Below, one piece after another: positions 1-6,207 of a stretch of 64,000 nt of DNA. The stretch lies in contig NZ_CP104209.1 in assembly GCF_025244765.1 (NCBI RefSeq), positions 1 to 64,000 on the forward strand. The letters are read 5' to 3'. The stretch's first letter is position 1. Every line of letters begins with the position of its first letter. The notes beneath the pieces are model-generated. The model worked only from the letters and a program-made list of their open reading frames with translations. It had not been told where the DNA came from and ran no database searches. The position numbers and the translations under genes were made by a program. Origin of the DNA: Empedobacter stercoris. GTDB taxonomy: Bacteria > Bacteroidota > Bacteroidia > Flavobacteriales > Weeksellaceae.

Positions 1-1422
1 ATAACTGCAAATTCTGTGTGGGAAAAATGCTTGTCTTTTATCAAAGACAACATTGCGGAAGATGCATTCAATACATGGTTTGTTCCGATTCGTCCGGGCA
101 AACTAAATAATAATGTTTTAACAATACAAGTACCAAGTAAATTTTTTTACGAATGGTTAGAGGAACATTATATCAAAATTTTAAAAAGTGCCTTACAAAA
201 AGAACTTGGTTCTGATGCGAAATTAGTTTATAGTATTTTGATGGACCAAAAGTCACAAGGACGTGAACCATTTACCGTTCGTATTCCAAGCTCGAACAAA
301 GAAAAACCTCGCCCACAAGAGGTTGAAGCGCCAATGAATTTACAGGCGGGTAAAATGATGAATCCTTTTATTATCCCAGGATTACAAAAACTTAAAATTG
401 ATTCACAGTTAAATCACAATTATACCTTCAGTAATTTTATCGAAGGAGAATCAAACCGATTAGCTCGTGCTGCTGGTCGTGCGATTGCCAAACGTCCAGG
501 AGGGACTTCGTTCAATCCACTTTTTATTTATGGTGGAGTAGGATTAGGAAAAACTCATTTGGTGCATGCGATAGGTTTAGAAGTAAAAGATTTACATCCA
601 GAGAAAACGGTTTTGTATGTTTCGACAGAGAAATTTACACAACAATTTATCGAAGCTGTAAAAAATAATAATCAAAATGATTTCATTCACTTTTATCAAA
701 TGATTGATGTTTTGATTATGGATGATATTCAGTTTTTATCAGGAAAAACAAAAACGCAAGAAGTTTTCTTCCATATATTTAACCACTTACATCAAAGAGG
801 AAATCAAATTATTTTGACTTCGGATAAATCTCCTGCAGATATCCAAGACATGGAAGATCGTTTGATTTCTCGTTTTAAATGGGGATTATCAGCAGATTTG
901 CAAAATCCAGACTACAATACACGTCTATCTATTTTGAAACAAAAATTAGAAAATGACGGAATCGAATTCCCTGACGAAGTAATGGATTATATCGCTCAAA
1001 ATATTGATACAAATGTGCGCGAATTAGAAGGTTCTTTGAATTCTATCATTGCACAAGCAACATTAAATAAACGCGAGATTACGTTAGATCTTACAGCACG
1101 TACACTCTCTAAATTGGTGCAAACGGCTCGTAAAGAAATTTCAATTGATTATATTCAAAAAACGGTTTGCGAATATTTTAAAGTGAAGATGGAAGATATT
1201 CAATCTAAAACACGTAAACGCGATGTGGTACAAGCGCGTCAATTGGCGATGTATTTTGCAAAACAATACACAAAAGCCTCGTTGGCGAGTATCGGTTCTC
1301 AAATTGGTAAACGTGATCACGCAACTGTTTTGCATGCTTGTAAAACAGTTAAAAACTTACAAGAAACAGACAAGCAATTCCGTGGTTATATCGAAGATAT
1401 TTCGCGTAAAATTGCTGATTAA
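1..1422 (+). CDS. dnaA: Chromosomal replication initiator DnaA (5' end outside window)
   Basis: DnaA binds the origin and opens DNA to start chromosome replication. The reading frame is open from base 1, so the true start lies upstream; the GTG at 16 is an internal valine in the conserved VWEKCL stretch of domain I. Visible domains are the N-terminal DnaB-contact domain (about residues 1-75 from the GTG), a short linker, the AAA+ core with Walker A GGVGLGKTH and Walker B VLIMDDIQFL, and the C-terminal DNA-binding domain with the signature KRDHATVLHACK. An origin is often next to dnaA, but the upstream side is outside the window and I see no DnaA-box cluster inside it. A phosphatase gene follows after 18 bp and may be co-transcribed. 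The identity is secure. Confidence 0.97.
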   Translation: MTANSVWEKCLSFIKDNIAEDAFNTWFVPIRPGKLNNNVLTIQVPSKFFYEWLEEHYIKILKSALQKELGSDAKLVYSILMDQKSQGREPFTVRIPSSNKEKPRPQEVEAPMNLQAGKMMNPFIIPGLQKLKIDSQLNHNYTFSNFIEGESNRLARAAGRAIAKRPGGTSFNPLFIYGGVGLGKTHLVHAIGLEVKDLHPEKTVLYVSTEKFTQQFIEAVKNNNQNDFIHFYQMIDVLIMDDIQFLSGKTKTQEVFFHIFNHLHQRGNQIILTSDKSPADIQDMEDRLISRFKWGLSADLQNPDYNTRLSILKQKLENDGIEFPDEVMDYIAQNIDTNVRELEGSLNSIIAQATLNKREITLDLTARTLSKLVQTARKEISIDYIQKTVCEYFKVKMEDIQSKTRKRDVVQARQLAMYFAKQYTKASLASIGSQIGKRDHATVLHACKTVKNLQETDKQFRGYIEDISRKIAD

Positions 1423-1440
1423 ATAGTTAATACTTTTTCT

Positions 1441-1887
1441 ATGAAAATTTTAATGGTTTGTTTGGGGAATATTTGTCGTTCTGCCTTGGCAGAAGGTATT
1501 TTACAAGCAAAGGTTGGCGACAATCATTTGGTAGATTCTGCTGGTACAGGAAATTGGCACGTTGGCGAACAACCAGACAGACGCTCCGTTGCAGTGGCAA
1601 AGAAATATGGCGTTGATATTTCCGATCAACGTGCGATGCATTTCAATCTAATCTTTTTCGAAGAATTTGATTTGATTTTTGCAATGGATAAACAAAACTC
1701 GATCGATTTGCAGCAATTAGCTCGTAACGAAGAAGAAAAAGAAAAAGTAAAATTAATCCTGAAAGAAGGGACAGGTCTTGCGCACAATGTACCTGATCCT
1801 TATTACGATGGCGAAGATGCTTTCGAGCATGTTTACCAATTATTAGATGAAGCCACTGACGGTATCATCAAAAAATACAATCTTTAA
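1441..1887 (+). CDS. Low-molecular-weight protein tyrosine phosphatase
   Basis: This 148-residue protein is a cytoplasmic LMW protein tyrosine phosphatase. It begins with the P-loop CLGNICRS, a CX5R catalytic motif at residues 7-14, and ends near the general-acid loop DPYYDG, where the first Asp is the proton donor. The length is normal for the family. The ATG at 1441 places the P-loop at the expected distance from the N terminus. It lies 18 bp after dnaA and 9 bp before the methyltransferase, so the three genes may form one unit. Its physiological substrate cannot be told from sequence; no tyrosine kinase or capsule gene lies nearby. Confidence 0.93.
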   Translation: MKILMVCLGNICRSALAEGILQAKVGDNHLVDSAGTGNWHVGEQPDRRSVAVAKKYGVDISDQRAMHFNLIFFEEFDLIFAMDKQNSIDLQQLARNEEEKEKVKLILKEGTGLAHNVPDPYYDGEDAFEHVYQLLDEATDGIIKKYNL

Positions 1888-1896
1888 AAAATAATT

Positions 1897-2604
1897 ATGA
1901 ATACGGCTAAAGTTTATTTGATTCCTTCGCTATTAGGCGAAAGCGAACACAGTAGAGTATTGCCTTTATACAATCTTGATATTATTCGTTCGTTAACTAC
2001 TTTTGTCGTGGAAAACGAGAAATCTGCACGTAAGTTTATCAAGCAAGTTTGTCCCGAAAAAGTACAAGCCGATTTAGATATTTACATTCTTAACAAAGAT
2101 ACAGAACCAGAAGAGCTGTTCGATTTGATTAAATTATTGGACAAAGGAATCTCCTTGGGTATTATCTCCGAAGCTGGTTTACCTGCTGTTGCCGATCCGG
2201 GTGCACAGTTGGTAAAGGTGGCGCAACAAAAACGAATTCAGGTTGTACCTTTAGTAGGTCCATCGTCGATTCTTTTGGCTTTGATGGCCTCTGGAATGAA
2301 TGGTCAAAACTTTGCGTTTCATGGCTATTTACCTATCGATAAAACCGAACGTAAAAAGAAATTAGCACATTTAGAAAACGAAAGTGCAAAGACTGGAATT
2401 GCTCAAATTTTTATGGAAACGCCTTATCGTAATAATCAAATGGTAGACGATTTAACGAAAATTCTTCGTGCCGAAACCAAGATTTGTGTGGCGTGTCATA
2501 TTACTTTAGACGACGAAGATATTCGTACCTTATCAATCAAAGAGTGGAAAAATGAACAATACGATTACCACAAACGTCCCGCAATTTTTGTGATGCAAGC
2601 TTAA
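1897..2604 (+). CDS. SAM-dependent methyltransferase, RsmI/tetrapyrrole methylase fold
   Basis: This 235-residue protein belongs to the tetrapyrrole-methylase-fold group that includes RsmI, the 16S rRNA C1402 2'-O-methyltransferase. The conserved segments are LGIISEAGLPAVADPG (about 85-100) and VPLVGPSSILLALMASG (about 110-125), which form the SAM pocket. The N terminus lacks the usual RsmI start with a TPIGN motif and reads YLIPSLLGE instead. It may therefore be the RsmI-like paralogue common in Bacteroidetes rather than RsmI itself, so I give no gene symbol. It follows the phosphatase by 9 bp. Its terminator downstream has been split by an insertion sequence. Confidence 0.85.
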   Translation: MNTAKVYLIPSLLGESEHSRVLPLYNLDIIRSLTTFVVENEKSARKFIKQVCPEKVQADLDIYILNKDTEPEELFDLIKLLDKGISLGIISEAGLPAVADPGAQLVKVAQQKRIQVVPLVGPSSILLALMASGMNGQNFAFHGYLPIDKTERKKKLAHLENESAKTGIAQIFMETPYRNNQMVDDLTKILRAETKICVACHITLDDEDIRTLSIKEWKNEQYDYHKRPAIFVMQA

Positions 2605-2668
2605 ACTAATTTTTTAAACTAATAGATCAACACTTCGTGTCGCTTTTCACGAGTCGTTGTTTCAAAGT

Positions 2669-2686
2669 AAATAAAATAGCCAACTT
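2669..2686 (+). terminator. Left arm of a terminator split by the IS150-group element
   Basis: The 18 bases here are the exact reverse complement of 4139-4156 on the far side of the insertion sequence. With the IS and one copy of the CCAT target duplication removed, they form an 18-bp stem with a CCAT loop, ending in TATTTTATTT. This is a typical intrinsic terminator for the methyltransferase transcript. Confidence 0.8.
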
Positions 2687-2690
2687 CCAT
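2687..2690. repeat. Target site duplication CCAT, left copy
   Basis: CCAT directly precedes the IS and is repeated at 4135-4138 directly after it. A 3-5 bp duplication is usual for IS3-family elements. In the uninterrupted site CCAT would be the loop of the terminator hairpin. Confidence 0.8.
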
Positions 2691-2695
2691 TACAC

Positions 2696-2733
2696 TGCCC
2701 CCAAAAAGTTAGACACTTTTGGGGGCATTTTTT
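2696..2733 (+). terminator. IS-borne terminator-like hairpin upstream of transposase orfA
   Basis: TGCCCCCAAAA (2696-2706) and TTTTGGGGGCA (2717-2727) form a perfect 11-bp stem with a 10-base loop, followed by six T and then the orfA ATG at 2734. This is the layout of an intrinsic terminator. It would stop transcripts entering from the upstream host gene and so limit transposase expression. It could equally hide the orfA start in read-through RNA. Confidence 0.7.
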
Positions 2734-3270
2734 ATGACAAGAAAAGTAAAATATGGTGTAGCATTTAAGTTACGCTGTGTGAAAGAAGTTTTAGAAAAAC
2801 ATCGAACAATACGTTCAATTAGTAAAAAAGAAAATATACATGCTTCTTTTTTAAAGAAATGGGTTTCTGATTATCATAATCAAGGAATTTCAGGTATAGA
2901 ACCTAAAAAAAACCAAACGTATAGCGTTGAATTTAAGTTGAAAGTTATTAAGACTATAACTAGTCAATATCTTAGTTTACGTGAAGCCAGAGTTAAATTT
3001 AATATTCCAAGTGAATCGGTTATTATAAAATGGCAAAAAGATTTTGCTACCTTTGGAATAGACGGATTAAAACCCAAACCAAAAGGCCGTCCCAAGACTA
3101 TGAGCACATCTAAAGGTAGACCTAAAAAATCGAAACAACCATTATCAAGAGAAGAAGAACTATTGTTGGAGATTGAACGTTTACGTTGTGAGAATGCACT
3201 CTTAAAAAAGTTCAATGCCTTAATTCAAGCCGAGGAAGAAAAACAAAAGAAACTTGGACGCAAGCCATAA
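2734..3270 (+). CDS. IS150-group transposase OrfA (helix-turn-helix subunit)
   Basis: OrfA of the IS3-family element is 178 residues from the ATG at 2734. An in-frame TTG at 2719 lies inside the terminal hairpin and is unlikely to be used. The protein has two tandem helix-turn-helix blocks (about residues 5-55 and 60-110), a basic linker rich in GRPK, and a C-terminal leucine-zipper-like stretch (LLLEIERLRCENALLKK) that in this family mediates oligomerisation. It differs from copy 2 at a few residues (for example Phe/Leu in the first helix-turn-helix). OrfB lies in the -1 frame and is open back into the end of orfA, so a programmed -1 frameshift on the A-rich tract near 3236-3252 probably makes the OrfAB transposase. 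Confidence 0.93.
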   Translation: MTRKVKYGVAFKLRCVKEVLEKHRTIRSISKKENIHASFLKKWVSDYHNQGISGIEPKKNQTYSVEFKLKVIKTITSQYLSLREARVKFNIPSESVIIKWQKDFATFGIDGLKPKPKGRPKTMSTSKGRPKKSKQPLSREEELLLEIERLRCENALLKKFNALIQAEEEKQKKLGRKP

Positions 3271-3320
3271 ATGAATTAAGGTCAGAATTTCATCTAAATT
3301 TACTTTTAGATTGTACACAT

Positions 3321-4100
3321 ATGGCTAGAAGCAGCTTTTACTATCATATTTCACGTAGTAAAACAGATAAATACGAGGAATTAAAACTTAAGATAAAATC
3401 CATTTATCATCAGCATAAAGGGCGATATGGCTATCGACGAATTACCGATGAATTAAGAAAATCAGGAACTATCATCAATCATAAAACTGTTCTTAAACTG
3501 ATGAATAGCTTAGGATTAAAGAGTTTGATTCGAAGAAAAAAATACAAATCTTACAAAGGAGAACAAGGAAAGATTGCACCAAACATCTTGCAAAGAGCAT
3601 TTAAGGCTGATAAACCCAACCAAAAATGGGTAACAGATGTTACCGAGTTTAAAGTAAAAGATAAAAAACTATATTTATCACCAATAATGGATCTGTACAA
3701 TCAAGAAATTATCAGCTATGAGTTAAGCGAACGACCTGTTTTTAATCAAGTAACTCAAATGCTTAAAAAGGCATTTAAAATAACGAAAGACACTAAAGAT
3801 TTGATATTACATTCAGATCAAGGATGGCAATATCAAATGAAACAATATCAGGCTTTATTAAATGAAAAAGGAATCATACAAAGTATGAGTAGAAAAGGAA
3901 ATTGCTTAGATAATGCTATTATCGAGAATTTCTTCGGAATACTGAAATCGGAACTATTTTATTTACAAAAATTTAATTCTATTGAAGAGCTAAAAAAAGA
4001 AATAAAACAATACATTTACTATTACAATAACGATAGAATAAAATCGAACTTAAATAAAATGAGCCCGATACAATATCGAACTCATTTTTATAATTATTAA
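3321..4100 (+). CDS. IS150-group transposase OrfB (DDE integrase domain)
   Basis: OrfB supplies the DDE catalytic core of the IS3-family transposase. The acidic residues are visible in WVTDVTEF, LHSDQGWQYQ and IENFFGILKSE. An N-terminal HTH_21-like part (GRYGYRRITDELR) precedes the core. The 259 residues counted from the ATG at 3321 are identical to those of copy 2. The frame is open upstream to about 3240, reading through INELRSEF and LLLDCTHMARSSFYY, so the native product is probably an OrfAB fusion made by -1 frameshifting rather than free OrfB. There is no sign of inactivation. Confidence 0.95.
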   Translation: MARSSFYYHISRSKTDKYEELKLKIKSIYHQHKGRYGYRRITDELRKSGTIINHKTVLKLMNSLGLKSLIRRKKYKSYKGEQGKIAPNILQRAFKADKPNQKWVTDVTEFKVKDKKLYLSPIMDLYNQEIISYELSERPVFNQVTQMLKKAFKITKDTKDLILHSDQGWQYQMKQYQALLNEKGIIQSMSRKGNCLDNAIIENFFGILKSELFYLQKFNSIEELKKEIKQYIYYYNNDRIKSNLNKMSPIQYRTHFYNY

Positions 4101-4134
4101 TTTTTAATCTGTCCAAACTTTTGGGTGCAGTCTA

Positions 4135-4138
4135 CCAT
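4135..4138. repeat. Target site duplication CCAT, right copy
   Basis: This is the second copy of the 4-bp duplication flanking IS copy 1; its partner is at 2687-2690. Confidence 0.8.
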
Positions 4139-4156
4139 AAGTTGGCTATTTTATTT
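4139..4156 (+). terminator. Right arm of the split terminator
   Basis: AAGTTGGCTATTTTATTT is the exact reverse complement of 2669-2686. It is the 3' arm and T-rich tail of the original terminator, now separated from its partner by 1,444 bp of IS plus the duplicated CCAT. Confidence 0.8.
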
Positions 4157-4234
4157 AATCATTTTTTGTATCTGTTGAGTATTAATAAAAAAATAACTAT
4201 CTTAATACGAATTAATTAACCAAAAAAATATGCT

Positions 4235-4402
4235 ATGGCAATAAAATTTAACTTAGTAGAAAAACCGCAACCAGGAGTAGCTAGAGGAGGTGTAAAAAAA
4301 TGGTATGCAAGCGCAAAAACAGATGGTGAAGTTAGCATCGACGAATTAACAGCAGAAATAGAAAAGTTCTCTGCACTTTCTGAAGCTGATATTCGAGTGT
4401 AA
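4235..4402 (+). pseudogene. HU-family DNA-binding protein, truncated by an IS
   Basis: Only about 54 native codons remain, reading MAIKFNLVEKPQPG through ...SALSEADIRV, then a TAA supplied by the IS end. The start resembles the Bacteroidetes HU-like proteins (HU-HIG type), which normally run to about 120-160 residues: the N-terminal helices are present and the DNA-contacting beta arm is missing. The IS terminal repeat starts at 4398. The missing 3' part is not found beyond the element at 5637; a terminator hairpin follows at once, so the tail was probably deleted with or after the insertion. No function is expected from the fragment. Confidence 0.75.
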
Positions 4403-4429
4403 TCTTCCCTTAACTAGCTACATTCAAAA

Positions 4430-5373
4430 CTAATGATTCCACTGATTATTACTACAATTATCTTGCTGAAATGTTGGAAATTCACTTGTATTCGGTTTAT
4501 TTATTTTTCCATATTTCAACAAAAACTCGTGCGGAGTAAGGTATCCGAGGCTTGCGTGCGGTCTCTCATTGTTATACATCCACATCCAAGCTTGAAAGAA
4601 TATGTTGAATTGCTTGATTGTTGAAAACTAAAACAATCCAAAACTTCTTGTCTAAATGTACGATTAAAACGTTCGATCAAACTATTTTGCGTCGGTTGAC
4701 CAGGCTGAATATAAATCAATTCAATAGACTGATTATGATACCAATCTTTTAGTGCGTTTGCAATAAATTCTGGTCCATTATCGACTCTTATTCGCTCTGG
4801 TTTTCCTCTCCATTGAATTAAATTCTCAAGTTCTCTTACTGCTCGTCCTGAAGGTAAACTTGTATCGATACAAATACTCAAAATTTCTCGATTAAAATCG
4901 TCTATAATATTCAAACTTCTCACGCTTTTTCCGTTTTCTAAACTATCACGCATGAAATCCATACTCCACGTTACATTTGGATAAATCGGACGTAAAAGTG
5001 GCTCTTTAATCCTTGCAGGAAGTCTTTTTTTACGTAGGTTAAGTTTCATCGAAGTGTAAATTCGATAAACTCGTTTATGGTTCCATGAATAGTTCAACTT
5101 TCTAAGCCGATGAAACATCTACCAAAAAACCCATGTTTTGTTTAAATCCGCTAATGAAGAGAGTTCTTGAATGATTAAATCGTCCTGATTGTTACGTTTG
5201 GGACGATAATAAAACACCGATGTCCTGATACAAAACAATATACAAGCCTGACGAAGACTGAGTTTAAATTCCTCGCGAGAAAAATCAACCAGTTCGCGTT
5301 TTTCGTCAGGCGTTAGAGTTTTTTTTCGATAACAGTTTTTAAACCGTATTTTGAAGGGTTGATTCTGCAACAA
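4430..5373 (-). pseudogene. IS407/IS2-like transposase OrfB, broken by nonsense and frameshift
   Basis: The DDE transposase frame carries [19 protein letters not shown] and [16 protein letters not shown], the three catalytic blocks. An in-frame TAG at 5119-5121 splits it after ...NKTWVFW. Near 4625 one A seems to be lost from a CAA-ACA-ATC run: in the shifted frame the usual C terminus [20 protein letters not shown] reappears and runs to a TAG at 4430-4432. Both lesions are inferred from family-like sequence resuming in the right place. No active transposase is expected. Confidence 0.85.
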
Positions 5374-5578
5374 TCTTTTTATATTGGACTAATTCTTTCT
5401 CCATTTCTTTTAACTGTTTGAGTTGATTAGCATCCATTCCCGAATATTTACTCTTCCATTGGTAAAAAGTCGGTTGACTGATTCTGTATTCACGACAAAT
5501 TTCCAAAACGGTTTTGCCTTTGTCCTGTTCAGAGATAATCTTGATGATTTGTACTTCTGAAAATTTGCTTTTTTTCAT
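5339..5578 (-). pseudogene. IS407/IS2-like transposase OrfA, C-terminal frameshift
   Basis: The 79-residue product starts MKKSKFSEVQIIKIISEQ and has the expected helix-turn-helix (LEICREYRISQPTFYQWKSKY). It ends early at ...STLQNTV. One frame over, the sequence continues to VIEKKL and a stop, the normal end of this OrfA group, so a single-base loss near 5338 probably truncated it. Upstream lies the IS terminal repeat at 5626-5637. It is a remnant of a dead element. Confidence 0.75.
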
Positions 5579-5637
5579 ACTTCATAATTTAAAAAATATT
5601 CTACTTTTATGCGTAGCTTTTTTTGGGGAAGATTACA

Positions 5638-5664
5638 AAAAGGCAAACGTTAGTTTGCCTTTTA
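5638..5664 (+). terminator. Orphan terminator of the truncated HU-like gene
   Basis: AAAAGGCAAAC, loop GTTA, GTTTGCCTTTT forms an 11-bp stem with a T tail, directly touching the IS end at 5637. It is oriented to end plus-strand transcription and was probably the terminator of the HU-like gene before its 3' half was lost. Confidence 0.75.
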
Positions 5665-5678
5665 CTTTATTGTGAATT

Positions 5679-5704
5679 AATATGTTGTTTTTAAACAACA
5701 TATT
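5679..5704. repeat. Near-perfect palindrome between IS and lipoprotein gene
   Basis: AATATGTTGTTT and AAACAACATATT are perfect reverse complements separated by TT. The palindrome lies 17 bp from the end of the minus-strand lipoprotein gene and could be its terminator, though no T run follows, or a protein-binding site. Confidence 0.5.
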
Positions 5705-5721
5705 TGGAACAGTACCGTACC

Positions 5722-6126
5722 CTACCTTTTAATAAATTTAAAAGCTTCAAAGTTTTTATTATATAATTCTTTATTGCAAAAATTTTCAAAACTTCTGATT
5801 ATGATAGAATCTTTTTTGTAAACATACATAATAGGCTCTCCTTTTTTCTTTATTACAGTATCACCTATTTTTATATACTTACTAATTCCAATCAAAGACC
5901 TATTTTCTGTAGATAAAATTTCTTTATTTTTTGTTTTTAAACTCAGACCTTCTATAAAAACTTTTGGAAAAGACTGCTCTTTTGTTAAATTTTTTGTTAC
6001 AATTATATTGCTTTCAAGATTATTAATATCATCATAAAATCTCTCACAATTATCACATGAGATAAAAAACAATATTATCATTATAAGAATCCCAAATTGG
6101 ATATATTTAGAAAAGAATATTTTCAT
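5722..6126 (-). CDS. Hypothetical lipoprotein
   Basis: This 134-residue protein has a basic N terminus, a long hydrophobic segment (about residues 9-23) and a lipobox FFISC with the acceptor Cys at 24, so it is probably an exported lipoprotein. The mature part is about 110 residues with a DNCERFYDD start and no domain I recognise. The following residues after the Cys are Asp-Asn-Cys. It stands alone between the IS remnants and secA, and is separated from secA by a terminator. It is a real gene by its signal peptide and isolation, with unknown function. Confidence 0.7.
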   Translation of the reverse strand: MKIFFSKYIQFGILIMIILFFISCDNCERFYDDINNLESNIIVTKNLTKEQSFPKVFIEGLSLKTKNKEILSTENRSLIGISKYIKIGDTVIKKKGEPIMYVYKKDSIIIRSFENFCNKELYNKNFEAFKFIKR

Positions 6127-6151
6127 ATTTAATGTAAATCATAAATTTAAC

Positions 6152-6190
6152 AAAAAAACCCTTTCTAAAAACATTCAGAAAGGGTTTAAA
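6152..6190 (-). terminator. Intrinsic terminator after secA
   Basis: AAACCCTTTCT (6156-6166) pairs with AGAAAGGGTTT (6177-6187) over a 10-base loop. On the minus strand it is followed by a T run, so it ends secA transcription before the lipoprotein gene. Confidence 0.85.
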
Positions 6191-6207
6191 AAATTATTTT
6201 AAATCTG

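Larger units (their letters stand above)
2691..4134 (+). mobile_element. IS3-family (IS150 group) insertion sequence, copy 1, intact
   Basis: This complete 1,444-bp element carries orfA and orfB and matches a second copy at 61590-63033 with only a few base differences. The left end starts TACACTGCCCCCAAAA and the right end, read inward, starts TAGACTGCACCCAAAA; the two match at about 20 of 26 positions. It is flanked by the direct repeat CCAT. The left end contains its own hairpin and T run just before orfA. Near-identity of the copies points to recent transposition. Confidence 0.95.
4398..5637 (-). mobile_element. Decayed IS3-family (IS407/IS2-like) insertion sequence
   Basis: This 1,240-bp element is bounded by inverted repeats: TGTAATCTTCCC at 4398-4409 and its reverse complement GGGAAGATTACA ending at 5637, with further matches such as AGCTAC just inside. 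It encodes orfA and orfB on the minus strand, both damaged. No flanking target duplication is visible (GAG on the left, AAA on the right), which fits a deletion next to the element. It is unrelated in sequence to the 1,444-bp element. Confidence 0.88.

Noticed and set aside
2629-2652. Imperfect hairpin ACTTCGTG...CACGAGT before the split terminator
   Set aside because: The stem has a bulge and no T tail; the perfect 18-bp stem next to it explains termination better.
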